DNA of 64,000 bases from Cellvibrio polysaccharolyticus (GCF_015182315.1 NZ_PRDL01000001.1:2108001-2172000), one strand, 5' to 3'. Numbered from the stretch's first letter, positions 54,811-63,456 are shown. Numbers and translations are program-made. The notes: generated from the sequence alone by a model not told the origin.

Positions 54811-56583
54811 ATGGCTCTTATTATTAACACTAACGTTGCGTCGTTAAATGCACAGCGCCAGTTGATGAACTCGGGCAACGCGCTGGATCGTGCAACCGAG
54901 CGTTTATCCTCTGGTCAGCGTATCAACTCGGCGAAAGACGATGCCGCCGGCCTCGCTATTTCCAACCGTATGACATCGCAGGTGCGCGGCCTGGATCAGG
55001 CGATCCGTAACGCTAACGATGGTGTATCGCTGGTGCAAACCGCTGAAGGCGCCTTGCAGGAAGTAACCAACATTCTGCAGCGTATGCGTGAGCTTTCCAT
55101 TCAGTCTGCCAACGGCATCTATAACAATGCCGACCGCCAGACGTTGAACGCTGAAGTCAAACAGCTTAAGCAGGAACTGGACAGAATTTCTGAAACGACC
55201 ACTTTTAACGGCCAGAAATTGCTGGACGGTACTTTGGGTAATACCAAATTGCAGGTGGGTTCTGAAGCGAATCAAACTATTGATGTCAGCATCGGTTCTT
55301 TTGCTACTTCCCGTTTGGGTGGTACATCGGGCGATATCGTGGGTGAATCTGTTGTAGGTTCAGGCACGACTCACGCCACTGAAATTGCCGCGCTCAATGC
55401 ATTGCAAGACGGCGACCTGTTGGTTAATGGCACCGCTATCAAACCGATTACGCCTGCTGCTGCAACCCTCGATGAAGCGCTGGCCAGCATTAACGCTGAC
55501 CTGAAAGGCAAGGGCGCAGAAGTCACCTCACTGGTTCAGGTGGCAGCCGATGCCGCAGGCTCCGGTGTATTGCGGGCGCCTTCGGAAACACTGGAGCTGA
55601 AATTGGTTGACGGTGATGGGCTTGCTCAAACCTATACCATTACCGGTACCAATAATCTGAAAGAGCTGGCCGCTAAAATCAATCAGGAAACTGGCCTCGA
55701 AGCCAGTATCAGCGACAGCGGTAAGCTGGTGTTAACCGCGCCGGGTGCGTCTTCCCTGACGGTCACTGAAACGGTAGCGGCCGGCACGGCCAGCCCGAGC
55801 GGTGTTACTGGCGCAGCTGCGGGCGTTCACCACAATTTTGCTCTGGTGTTTAACGATACCAGCACTGAAAAGCAGGGTGTCAAAATTGAGATGGGTGCCA
55901 CCGGCGACCCTGCCAGGGTAGGTGCGTTGGGCATTGATGTTAATGATGCCAACGGCAACTTGCTGGGCGCGGAAGTTACCGCTACAACAGGCACCTTGTT
56001 GCAAGAAGGCGATCTGGTGATTAATGGTATCGCCATCGGCAAAATTTCTGCCGGAGCTGCACCTGCAGATACCCTGGCTGAAGCCATTCGGGTTATCAAC
56101 CTGTCGTCCGGCGATACCGGTGTGGTTGCGTTTCCTGGTGGAAACGGCGAGTTGGCTTTGCGCGCTGCCAATGGTGAAGAAATTTCTATTAAATATGGCG
56201 ACACTGCAGTTGCTGCTGACATCCTGGCGGTTACCGGTTTCCGGGAGCGTAATGCGACCGAAGGCGTAGGCAGTGTTGCCAGCGTGGATATCTCCACCTA
56301 CGAAGGTGCCCAGCGTGCTATCGGTATCATCGACAAGGCGCTGGAGCAGGTGAATGCTACCCGTGCGGATCTTGGTGCGGTGAATAACCGTCTTGATCAC
56401 ACCATGGCTAACCTGGCGAACGTGTCAGAGAAGACTTCTGCCTCCAAGGCGCGTATTGTGGATGCAGATTTTGCCGCGGAAACTGCCGCTCTCAGCCGGG
56501 CACAAGTGCTTCAACAGGCGGCGCAGGCCATGCTGGCTCAGGCCAATGCGCGTCCGCAGGAAGTGTTACAGCTGCTGCGTTAA
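54811..56583 (+). CDS. fliC: Flagellin 2
   Basis: 590 residues. MALIINTNVASLNAQRQLMNSGNALDRATERLSSGQ opens it and NARPQEVLQLLR ends it. N- and C-terminal helical domains are nearly the same as in flagellin 1; the middle (about 175-490) differs and is alanine-rich. CAGGAGA lies 9 nt before ATG 54811. Upstream is a sigma-54 promoter rather than a sigma-28 one, so the timing of its expression should differ from flagellin 1. In Vibrio the sigma-54-read flagellin FlaA is the essential core flagellin, and this one may be its counterpart. Confidence 0.95.
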   Translation: MALIINTNVASLNAQRQLMNSGNALDRATERLSSGQRINSAKDDAAGLAISNRMTSQVRGLDQAIRNANDGVSLVQTAEGALQEVTNILQRMRELSIQSANGIYNNADRQTLNAEVKQLKQELDRISETTTFNGQKLLDGTLGNTKLQVGSEANQTIDVSIGSFATSRLGGTSGDIVGESVVGSGTTHATEIAALNALQDGDLLVNGTAIKPITPAAATLDEALASINADLKGKGAEVTSLVQVAADAAGSGVLRAPSETLELKLVDGDGLAQTYTITGTNNLKELAAKINQETGLEASISDSGKLVLTAPGASSLTVTETVAAGTASPSGVTGAAAGVHHNFALVFNDTSTEKQGVKIEMGATGDPARVGALGIDVNDANGNLLGAEVTATTGTLLQEGDLVINGIAIGKISAGAAPADTLAEAIRVINLSSGDTGVVAFPGGNGELALRAANGEEISIKYGDTAVAADILAVTGFRERNATEGVGSVASVDISTYEGAQRAIGIIDKALEQVNATRADLGAVNNRLDHTMANLANVSEKTSASKARIVDADFAAETAALSRAQVLQQAAQAMLAQANARPQEVLQLLR

Positions 56584-56610
56584 TTGTCAGGGCTGGTTTG
56601 GCGTTAAACA

Positions 56611-56645
56611 CATTGTCCGATACACTCGGGCAATGTTGTTTTAAA
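56611..56645 (+). terminator. Rho-independent terminator after flagellin 2
   Basis: CATTGTCCGA (56611-56620) pairs with TCGGGCAATG (56626-56635) with one G-U pair around a 5-nt loop, then TTGTTTT. Confidence 0.8.
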
Positions 56646-56699
56646 ATGCGCTCCGGTTAATCGCTACAGGAAAGAGGGCAGCTTTTTTACAAAAGCGCC

Positions 56700-56726
56700 T
56701 AAAGTTTGTTCATTGTTTGCCGCTAT
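56700..56726 (+). promoter_or_regulatory. Sigma-28 promoter of fliD
   Basis: TAAAGTTT (56700-56707, perfect), 11 nt, GCCGCTAT (56719-56726; consensus GCCGATAA). Leader of about 125 nt to the fliD ATG. Confidence 0.8.
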
Positions 56727-56860
56727 CAATAACAGCAAGGGGTATTTTCAAGCGTTTGGTGCATTTTGGTATCGATTTTAACGAGCCGGGTGTTGCTACC
56801 GTGTTGAAGTAATACACTCTGAATGTTTTCGATCATTGATATTTCGGGCAGGGAAATACT

Positions 56861-58942
56861 ATGGTAACCACCACCAATTCAACTACTACGCCAACTACCA
56901 CACCAACCACTCGAAATAACTTGTCTTCGATTGGTTCGCAGCTGGTCAGTCAGTTAGGTAGTGGTTCCGGTATTGACCGTGCGGCGCTGGTTGATAGTTT
57001 GACCAATGCGACCTTTCTGCCCCAGTCAGAGCGCCTGACCTCTAAAAAAACCAGCATGGAAACCCAGATATCCGATCTGGGCTTAATGCGTAGTTCACTG
57101 TCAAAACTGCAAACGGCAGTCAGTACGCTTTCCAATCGCGATACCTTCAATGCCAAAGCGGTGGCGGTGCCCAACACCTCGCTTATTTCTATTACAAAGC
57201 TGGAGGCGAAAGCGACGGCAGGTGATTATCGCTTGCAGGTAGAGCAGATTGCCCAATCGCAATCTTTAAGCTCCGCTACCTTCAACTCAACGTCAGCACC
57301 TATCGGTACAGGCACATTAACCCTGCGTTTTGGTGACTGGGCCAGTGATGGCAGCTTTAATGTCAATACCGCAAAAACCGGTGCGCCGATTGTTATTAAC
57401 GAAACCAACAATACCCTGGCAGGTTTGCGCGATGCGATTAACAATGCCGGTATTGGTGTGCAGGCGAGTATTGTCAGTGATGGCGGTAACTATCGTTTGC
57501 TGATGACTGCACCTTCCGGTGAGACTAACGAAATTGAAATTACAGCCACTGAGAGTGCTGACTCGCCTGGATTGGCCAGTTTCAACTTCAATGAAAATTC
57601 CAAGGCGCTGGTTCAGGAGCAGGAAGGGAAAGACGCCAAATTGCGCGTAAACGGTTTGCTGGTTTCCCGCGAGAGCAATCACATCACCGACGTCATTGCC
57701 GGTATGGAGTTTGATATATTCAACAGCTCTCCTACCGAAGTTATCAGTATCAATATCACCGAAGACCGGGCCGCTGCTGAAACGGCAATCCGCGATTTCG
57801 TGAAGGCCTACAACGACTTCCTGAAAGAAGTGAATCAGCTTACCGGTTTTAATACTGAGACCAAGGAATACGGCAGCCTGGCCAAAGATCCGCTGGCCAA
57901 GAGCTTGTTACAGTCCGTGCGTACCTCCATGACGTCTGCGGTGCCTGGCGTAGACGGCGGGTTTGGTTCTCTCTCAGCGCTGGGCATAAGAACCGAGATG
58001 GATGGTTCGCTGAAAATTATTGAAGATGGCACCAATATGGATTTTCGTGCCGCGATGGACAAGCATTACGACAAGGTTGTTGATCTGTTTACCCCTAAAA
58101 CCGGCTCCACGGCGGCCGGTATTAACGTAACGGCTTTTGGTGCACGTACGGCGGTAGGTGAGTACGATGTTGTTATCACCCAGCAGGCCGAAAAAGGTCG
58201 TTACGACGGTGCTGCCATAACCGCCGGTACATTTGATACCACTGGCAAGGATTACGGCTTCAGTATTCTGGTGGATGGTGTCGCCGCGTCTCCCATCCAG
58301 TTGCCTGCAAACAAGATATACGGCAGCGGTGCCGAGATGGCTGCCGACATGCAATCGCTGATCAACCTCGACCCGGCGTTAAAAGCGGCTGGTGTTGCGG
58401 TTGAGGTTCGCTTTAACCAAACCGAAAACCGTTTCGATTTTATCTCCAACGCCTATGGCAGTAGCAGCAACGTCTCCTTTGCCAGTGTTTCAGATGATAT
58501 GGATGAGCTGGGGATCACCGCTACCGCAGGTACTGCGGGTAAAGACGTTGCCGGTACCGTGGATGGAGTTGCCGGTTTCGGTTTCGGCAATGTATTGTTG
58601 CCCGCGATTGGTTCCAAGGCGGAAGGCTTGAGTATGGTGATTGAGCCGGGCTCTACGGGCGGCAAGATATCATTCTCCCGCGGGCTTGCCGGTACGCTGA
58701 CTGCTCTGGCGGATAATTTTGTAAAAGCTTCCGGTTTGATCAGTGATCGTGAAGCGACCATTAACAAAAATATTGAAAAAGTTGACGAAGAAAAGAAAAC
58801 CCTTGAAATGCGCACCGAGGCTTACCGCGCCCGTTTGCAATCCCAGTTTGCAGCGATGGAAATGATCGTAAGAAGTTTGAAATCAACAGGCTCATTCCTC
58901 GACGGTCTGAACGATCGCTTGCCATTTACCGCCAAAAGCTGA
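56861..58942 (+). CDS. fliD: Flagellar filament cap protein FliD (hook-associated protein 2)
   Basis: 693 residues, longer than the common 450-480. The N-terminal FliD domain (about 25-120, SGIDRAALVDSLTNATFLPQ, ISDLGLMRSSLSKLQTAVSTL) and C-terminal coiled region (about 600-690, INKNIEKVDEEKKTLEMRTEAYRARLQSQFAAMEMIV) are standard. The extra length lies in the exposed middle domains (about 130-590). A Thr-rich tail (NSTTTPTTTPTT) precedes the domain. FliD caps the filament and guides flagellin folding. ATG 56861 has AGGGA 8 nt upstream. Confidence 0.93.
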   Translation: MVTTTNSTTTPTTTPTTRNNLSSIGSQLVSQLGSGSGIDRAALVDSLTNATFLPQSERLTSKKTSMETQISDLGLMRSSLSKLQTAVSTLSNRDTFNAKAVAVPNTSLISITKLEAKATAGDYRLQVEQIAQSQSLSSATFNSTSAPIGTGTLTLRFGDWASDGSFNVNTAKTGAPIVINETNNTLAGLRDAINNAGIGVQASIVSDGGNYRLLMTAPSGETNEIEITATESADSPGLASFNFNENSKALVQEQEGKDAKLRVNGLLVSRESNHITDVIAGMEFDIFNSSPTEVISINITEDRAAAETAIRDFVKAYNDFLKEVNQLTGFNTETKEYGSLAKDPLAKSLLQSVRTSMTSAVPGVDGGFGSLSALGIRTEMDGSLKIIEDGTNMDFRAAMDKHYDKVVDLFTPKTGSTAAGINVTAFGARTAVGEYDVVITQQAEKGRYDGAAITAGTFDTTGKDYGFSILVDGVAASPIQLPANKIYGSGAEMAADMQSLINLDPALKAAGVAVEVRFNQTENRFDFISNAYGSSSNVSFASVSDDMDELGITATAGTAGKDVAGTVDGVAGFGFGNVLLPAIGSKAEGLSMVIEPGSTGGKISFSRGLAGTLTALADNFVKASGLISDREATINKNIEKVDEEKKTLEMRTEAYRARLQSQFAAMEMIVRSLKSTGSFLDGLNDRLPFTAKS

Positions 58943-58965
58943 TCCAGGATAGCCGCTTTCCTCCA

Positions 58966-58998
58966 AACCTTTTGCTCTCACGGGCAAAAGGTTTTTTA
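58966..58998 (+). terminator. Rho-independent terminator after fliD
   Basis: AACCTTTTGC (58966-58975) pairs with GCAAAAGGTT (58984-58993), then TTTTATT. Confidence 0.9.
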
Positions 58999-59061
58999 TT
59001 ATCTCAACCCGGGGGATAAAATCTTCCGCCGATGCCGCAATAATATTTATCTGCCTGATCC

Positions 59062-59088
59062 TAAAGTTATTCTCCCCGCCGCCGTTAA
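59062..59088 (+). promoter_or_regulatory. Sigma-28 promoter of the fliS operon
   Basis: TAAAGTTA (59062-59069), 11 nt, GCCGTTAA (59081-59088), one mismatch in each 8-mer. Leader of about 65 nt. Confidence 0.8.
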
Positions 59089-59159
59089 TTCTGTAGAACC
59101 GCTTCAGTTCTGTACTTGCAGAAGCGGTTTCACACGTATTCCATTGACGGGACTTTTTC

Positions 59160-59549
59160 ATGAATGCATATCAGGCTGCCCAACGTTACTCCTCACTGCA
59201 TGTTCATTCCGGTGTTGAAGATGCTTCTCCCCATCGGTTGATTCAAATGCTTTTTGAAGGTGCTCTGGAGCGTATTGCTCAGGCAAAGGGCGCTATTCAG
59301 CAGAAACAGATTGCCCGTAAAGGGGAGCTGATTGGCAAGGCAATTAACATTGTTGGTGGCTTGCAAGGCTGCCTGAATGATAGTGAGGGCGGTGAACTCG
59401 CTCAAAATCTTGATAGCCTCTACGCCTACATTATTCAGCGGCTGACCCAGGCCAATTTTGAAACCAATCCCGAGATTCTGGATGAGTGCGGACGCTTGCT
59501 GGGTGAGCTTAAATCCGCGTGGGATGCCATTGCTTCGCAGGTGGCGTAA
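59160..59549 (+). CDS. fliS: Flagellin export chaperone FliS
   Basis: 129 residues. MNAYQAAQRYSSLHVHSGVEDASPHRLIQMLFEGALERI is the FliS signature (Y-x3-Y near the start and the SPHxLIQMLFEGA helix). FliS binds the C-terminal helix of flagellin and stops it from polymerising in the cytoplasm. ATG 59160 is fixed by homology. Its TAA overlaps the next start (TAATG). Confidence 0.96.
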   Translation: MNAYQAAQRYSSLHVHSGVEDASPHRLIQMLFEGALERIAQAKGAIQQKQIARKGELIGKAINIVGGLQGCLNDSEGGELAQNLDSLYAYIIQRLTQANFETNPEILDECGRLLGELKSAWDAIASQVA

Positions 59550-59824
59550 TGCGTGTGTTACGTTCGGTTCAGAATAATTATCGCGGTGCGGCGGTTTTTT
59601 CTGCGGTTGAAGGGCTTCGTCAGGCGTTCATACTCGCGACAGATTCTCAGGACTGGAAAAAAATACAGCATCTCGACAAAATCTGTATTGCCTTCGTCGA
59701 CAGGGTAATTGCCGCCAATCCGGATAATCCGCAGCTGCCCATTGCGGTGCTGGATGAATTGAAACGTATTTACAACGTCCTCATTTTTGATTGTCAGCAA
59801 AAAGCGGCTTCCATGGCAGTTTGA
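59549..59824 (+). CDS. FliT-like small flagellar protein
   Basis: 91 residues, helical. RQAFILATDSQDWKKIQHLDKICIAFVDRVIAANPDNPQLPIAVLDELKRIYNVLIFDCQQKA has the layout of FliT (WxxI..LD turn, then long C-terminal helix), and the gene sits right after fliS, as fliT does in enterobacteria. FliT is a chaperone of FliD. Start ATG 59549 overlaps the fliS stop. The homology is weak, so the call rests on place and pattern. Confidence 0.6.
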   Translation: MRVLRSVQNNYRGAAVFSAVEGLRQAFILATDSQDWKKIQHLDKICIAFVDRVIAANPDNPQLPIAVLDELKRIYNVLIFDCQQKAASMAV

Positions 59825-59873
59825 ATAACTGTTACTCTTCGCCCGGTAATACAACAACGAAGAGTGGAAGCTC

Positions 59874-60266
59874 GTGACTCATTACAATTCGCGTGAAGCA
59901 CTGAAACAATACCGACAGCTGGGGCTGGAGTCGGAGATTGACAGTGCTTCGCCGCATAAACTTATCCAGTTGCTTTTTGCTGCGGCGCTCAACCGTATTG
60001 CTGTCGCGCAAGGCGCGATTGAGCGTGGCGACATTCCCTTGAAAGGCGCACAAATTGGCAAGGCCATGGGCATCGTCTCAGGCCTTCGATCCTGTGTGGA
60101 TCTGGATGTTGGCGGCGATCTTGCTCAAAACCTCGATGGATTGTATGAATATATTGGTCTCCGGCTGTTAAGAGCATCCAGTGCTAACGATCTTGAGGCA
60201 CTCACAGAAGCCGCCAATTTGCTGAAAACGTTGAAATCCGGTTGGGATGGGATTGCAGGTCAATAA
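59874..60266 (+). CDS. Second FliS-family chaperone
   Basis: 130 residues. MTHYNSREALKQYRQLGLESEIDSASPHKLIQLLFAAALNRI follows the FliS plan, with the SPHKLIQLL helix kept and the two proteins aligning over their whole length. It starts with GTG 59874 (GGAAG upstream). With two flagellins in the locus, the paralogue may serve the other flagellin, but that is inference. Confidence 0.88.
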   Translation: MTHYNSREALKQYRQLGLESEIDSASPHKLIQLLFAAALNRIAVAQGAIERGDIPLKGAQIGKAMGIVSGLRSCVDLDVGGDLAQNLDGLYEYIGLRLLRASSANDLEALTEAANLLKTLKSGWDGIAGQ

Positions 60267-60288
60267 AAAGACTGACAGAATACCGTCG

Positions 60289-60304
60289 TGTGACTTACAT
60301 CACG
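60289..60304. promoter_or_regulatory. CRP/Vfr-type site upstream of fleQ
   Basis: TGTGACTTACATCACG fits TGTGA-N6-TCACA with one change. Its centre is about 108 bp before the predicted start. Vfr, a CRP relative, represses fleQ in Pseudomonas aeruginosa. Confidence 0.6.
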
Positions 60305-60369
60305 TCAAAAAAGTGTTCTCCGTCAAATTATTGTTTGGGTCAAAATCACAGTGTGAGGATGACATAAAT

Positions 60370-60398
60370 TTGACTGATTGTTTATGGCAAGCTATTAA
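60370..60398 (+). promoter_or_regulatory. Sigma-70 promoter of fleQ
   Basis: TTGACT (60370-60375), 17 bp, TATTAA (60393-60398). Start near 60405, leader of about 100 nt. Confidence 0.6.
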
Positions 60399-60506
60399 TT
60401 AAACAATGAGTCAGGTGGTTGACGGGCGCGTGTTGCGGGATTTCCTGAAACTGCACAAGGACATGGGTTTACTTTTCCCGGATTCATCCAATCAGGTCAC
60501 TGTATT

Positions 60507-61952
60507 ATGCGACGGAATAATAAAATTCTGGTCATTGACGACAATCAGCAACGTCGACACGATCTCAGGATCCTCCTCGATTTCCTTGATGAAAATACCC
60601 TTATAACCCCTGGTGATTGCTGGCAAAGCATGGCTGCCGAGCACGCTGAACCTGAGGATTATATGGTGGTTTTTATTGGTGAGCTGCAAAGCGGCACCAG
60701 CACCAATGAGGTGATCCGTGGCATACGCCAATGGCATGATGGTATGGGGATTGTACTGCTCGGCCACGCGCCGCTCAGCATCTCGGAAAACACCGAAACC
60801 TGGGGTTCAGCAGTACTCACGGGGTTGCCCATGCCGCTTACCTACCACGCGTTGGTCGATACGCTGCACAGAGCGCGATTGTACCGTGAAGCGCACCGTT
60901 TGCACTGCCGCCAGCCACAGCGCCGTCCGGTGCACCTGTTCAGAAGCCTGGTAGGCAGCAGCAGCGAAATTCAACACGTTCGCGAAATGATGTCCCAGGT
61001 GGCAGAAAAAGACGTATCGGTACTTATTACGGGTGAGTCCGGTACAGGTAAAGAAGTCGTCGCCCGTAACCTGCATTACAATTCTGCCCGCCGCGATAAA
61101 CCTTTTGTTCCGGTTAACTGCGGAGCGATTCCCGCCGAGCTGTTGGAAAGTGAATTGTTCGGCCACGAAAAGGGTGCTTTCACCGGTGCCATCAGTGCCA
61201 GAGCAGGGCGCTTTGAGTTGGCTGAAGGCGGTACGCTGTTTCTGGACGAAATAGGCGATATGCCGTTAAACATGCAAGTAAAAATTCTGCGTGTGTTGCA
61301 AGAGCGTTGTTTTGAACGTGTAGGCAGTAACAAAACCCAATCGGTAGATGTGCGTGTTATTGCCGCGACTCACCGTAACCTCGATGCCATGATCATTAAC
61401 GGTAGTTTTCGTGAAGATCTTTACTACCGGCTGAATGTTTTCCCCATCGAATTGCCTTCCTTGCGTCAACGCAGTGAAGATATACCGCTGCTGATCAACG
61501 AGCTGGTTGCGCGCATGGAAAGCGAGCAGCGAGGCACCATCCGTTTTAACTCCACCGCGATTATGTCGCTCTGTCAGCATGAATGGTCGGGTAACGTGCG
61601 TGAGCTGGCCAACCTGGTTGAGCGCATGGCGATCATGCACCCGGAAGGTGTTATCGGGGTCAATGACCTGCCGTTGAAATACCGTCATATTGAAGTTGAG
61701 GACGAATCATTTGGTATTACGGTTTCGGCGCAGCCACCGGTTGCCAATACCGCTTTCGTTAATATGAATGACACACCGCTGTTGCCGGAGCAGGGCATCG
61801 ACCTGAAAGAGTACATCAACAATCTTGAGATGAATCTTATTCAGCAGGCCTTGAATGATTGCGGTGGGGTTGTTGCAAGAGCCGCAGACCGTTTGCAAGT
61901 GCGCAGAACTACCCTGGTAGAAAAAATGCGCAAATACGATATGCAACGCTAA
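60507..61952 (+). CDS. fleQ: Flagellar master regulator FleQ (sigma-54-dependent activator)
   Basis: 481 residues. An N-terminal receiver-like FleQ domain (1-130, KILVIDDNQQRRHDLRILLDF) is followed by the AAA+ domain: Walker A GESGTGKEVVARN, the sigma-54 loop GAFTGA, and Walker B GGTLFLDEIGD, with an arginine finger region at FREDLYYRLNVFPI. A Fis-type helix-turn-helix ends it (GGVVARAADRLQVRRTTLVEKM). The receiver lacks the usual phospho-accepting Asp (MVVFIGEL), as in Pseudomonas FleQ. FleQ turns on sigma-54 flagellar genes and, with c-di-GMP, exopolysaccharide genes. It would act on the sigma-54 promoter of flagellin 2. ATG 60507 is the homologous start. Confidence 0.96.
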   Translation: MRRNNKILVIDDNQQRRHDLRILLDFLDENTLITPGDCWQSMAAEHAEPEDYMVVFIGELQSGTSTNEVIRGIRQWHDGMGIVLLGHAPLSISENTETWGSAVLTGLPMPLTYHALVDTLHRARLYREAHRLHCRQPQRRPVHLFRSLVGSSSEIQHVREMMSQVAEKDVSVLITGESGTGKEVVARNLHYNSARRDKPFVPVNCGAIPAELLESELFGHEKGAFTGAISARAGRFELAEGGTLFLDEIGDMPLNMQVKILRVLQERCFERVGSNKTQSVDVRVIAATHRNLDAMIINGSFREDLYYRLNVFPIELPSLRQRSEDIPLLINELVARMESEQRGTIRFNSTAIMSLCQHEWSGNVRELANLVERMAIMHPEGVIGVNDLPLKYRHIEVEDESFGITVSAQPPVANTAFVNMNDTPLLPEQGIDLKEYINNLEMNLIQQALNDCGGVVARAADRLQVRRTTLVEKMRKYDMQR

Positions 61953-61980
61953 CCAGGCGTTTTTATAGATTTACCCGGGT

Positions 61981-62004
61981 ATATTGCGCCGCGAGGCGCA
62001 ATAT
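61981..62004 (+). other. Perfect hairpin after fleQ
   Basis: ATATTGCGCC (61981-61990), GCGA loop, GGCGCAATAT (61995-62004). A GNRA tetraloop makes it very stable, but no T run follows. It may be a terminator of low strength or an mRNA 3'-end stabiliser. Confidence 0.65.
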
Positions 62005-62173
62005 CTCATTTCCCGCTTCATAAACTCTCCTTGTATTTCTTTCTCCCGCAGGCTGGTTCTTTATCCGGTTTGACGGGCTGCCTTAATAATTCATTGCGTA
62101 AGCTGAACTTTCAGTTTTTTGTTGCCATCGTTATCTATCAGCTGCCGCTGGCTTCTGCTAATCCTTCATAAGC

Positions 62174-62202
62174 TTTACAAGTGTGTAAGGACAATCTAGT
62201 AT
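62174..62202 (+). promoter_or_regulatory. Sigma-70 promoter of the GH18 gene
   Basis: TTTACA (62174-62179), 17 bp, TAGTAT (62197-62202). Start near 62209, leader of about 70 nt. Confidence 0.6.
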
Positions 62203-62207
62203 TCTCG

Positions 62208-62219
62208 GACAACGTTGTC
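62208..62219. promoter_or_regulatory. LacI-type operator palindrome at the GH18 transcription start
   Basis: GACAACGTTGTC is a perfect 12-bp palindrome with the central CG typical of LacI-family operators. It covers the predicted start site, where a bound repressor would block transcription. Confidence 0.5.
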
Positions 62220-62279
62220 TGTATCGGCAAGTAATACACTTTCCGCCCTGCGGAATTACCTGATTTTGGAGATAAGAAT

Positions 62280-63332
62280 ATGCGCGTTAAAGCACCAAAA
62301 TTATTGAGTTTTCGTCGTTGTGTATACACTTTTTTATTGGCTGGGGCGGTGCTTCTTGCCACCTCCGCCAATGCAGAGACGCGTGTGGTGGGTTATGTTC
62401 CCTCCTATAAAAATATGTCGGCGGTGGTCGATAAAACCGATTTAAACAAGCTTACCCATATCAATATTTCATTCCTGAATCCTTCGGCAAATGGTGCTGT
62501 TGCGGTCGATGGAAATCCGGTGTGTATGCCGGGTGCGGCGAGTGGCAACGCGGCGGGGTCCGAAATCCATTCAGTGGTTAAAAAAGCCCACCAGGCGGGC
62601 GTTAAGGTTTTGGTCTCGGTGGCAGGCGGGGTTATTCCGGCGTGTTCGGGTGATTGGGCACAACTGCTGCAGCCTGCCAGCCGTGCGCAACTGGTGGACA
62701 ATTTGTTGCAGTTTGTCAGTGACTTTAATCTGGATGGCATCGATATTGATATTGAAGGTGTGCTGCTAACCGCTATTGATGAGGCCGGAAATTACACGCC
62801 GTTTATTCAGGCGCTGCGTAGCGGTCTGCCGGATGGAAAGTTATTAACGGCGGCTACCGCCTCTTATGTGGGCGGCATGGTTCCCGAGTCGTCGCTGCCG
62901 TATTTTGATTTTGTCACTTTGATGTCCTATGACAGCATTGGGCCGAGTTGGGGTGTTGCCGGTAGCGAGCATTCAAGTTTTGCTCAGGCGCAGGCAGATG
63001 TCAGTCTATGGCAATCGCGCGGCCTGGCAAAAAATAAATTGGTATTAGGTGTTCCCTTTTACGGCTACGGGTATGGTGAGTATCGGCCAGACTACAGCTT
63101 CGCCGATATTGTTGCGCAGTTTGGTGCGGAGGCCGCAGAGAAAGATTTGATTGGAAAAGCGTGCGCCGGTTGCAGCTATATTACTTACAACGGCATTCCA
63201 ACCATTCGCAATAAAACCCGTTTGGGGCTTGCTGTAGGTTCGGGGGTGATGATCTGGGAGATGGATCATGATGGCACGGGTGAGCACAGCTTGCTGACGG
63301 TGATTTCGGAAGAAATTAACCGAAAAAAATAG
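62280..63332 (+). CDS. Secreted GH18 family glycosidase (chitinase-like)
   Basis: 350 residues. A signal peptide (FLLAGAVLLATSANA) directs export. The TIM barrel starts RVVGYVPSYKNM and has the GH18 catalytic motif LDGIDIDIE with Asp152, Asp155, Asp157 and the acid Glu159, all kept. VSVAGG, LMSYDS and the closing MIWEMDHDG are further barrel strands. No separate chitin-binding domain is present. It probably cuts chitin or a related beta-1,4-GlcNAc polymer, but GH18 also includes peptidoglycan and N-glycan hydrolases. GGAG lies 9 nt before ATG 62280. It is probably repressed by a LacI-type regulator not in the window. Confidence 0.88.
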   Translation: MRVKAPKLLSFRRCVYTFLLAGAVLLATSANAETRVVGYVPSYKNMSAVVDKTDLNKLTHINISFLNPSANGAVAVDGNPVCMPGAASGNAAGSEIHSVVKKAHQAGVKVLVSVAGGVIPACSGDWAQLLQPASRAQLVDNLLQFVSDFNLDGIDIDIEGVLLTAIDEAGNYTPFIQALRSGLPDGKLLTAATASYVGGMVPESSLPYFDFVTLMSYDSIGPSWGVAGSEHSSFAQAQADVSLWQSRGLAKNKLVLGVPFYGYGYGEYRPDYSFADIVAQFGAEAAEKDLIGKACAGCSYITYNGIPTIRNKTRLGLAVGSGVMIWEMDHDGTGEHSLLTVISEEINRKK

Positions 63333-63417
63333 CAGCCAACTCATCGCATTCAGGGAACAGCAGGGGCAGGGCGCTTTCGATGGGTTTTCAATGGGAAAAG
63401 CAGTAGGTCTTGCAGTG

Positions 63418-63442
63418 AGATCCCCTTTTAAAAAGGGGATCT
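63418..63442. terminator. Palindrome after the GH18 gene, possible terminator
   Basis: AGATCCCCTTTT (63418-63429) and AAAAGGGGATCT (63431-63442) form a perfect 12-bp inverted repeat with the T and A runs inside the stem. A bidirectional terminator is possible but no T tail lies outside. Confidence 0.5.
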
Positions 63443-63456
63443 ACAACTCAAACCTT

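Larger units (their letters stand above)
61953..62279. other. Intergenic region between fleQ and the GH18 gene
   Basis: 327 bp. It holds a hairpin after fleQ (61981-62004) and the promoter and operator-like palindrome of the GH18 gene at its right end. No gene is seen in the middle. Confidence 0.6.

Noticed and set aside
54498..54827. A 109-codon frame upstream of flagellin 2
   Set aside because: It covers the sigma-54 promoter and runs out of phase into the flagellin gene; there is no homology.
60406..60606. A 66-codon frame overlapping the fleQ start
   Set aside because: It runs in another frame across the fleQ leader and first codons, with no ribosome-binding site.
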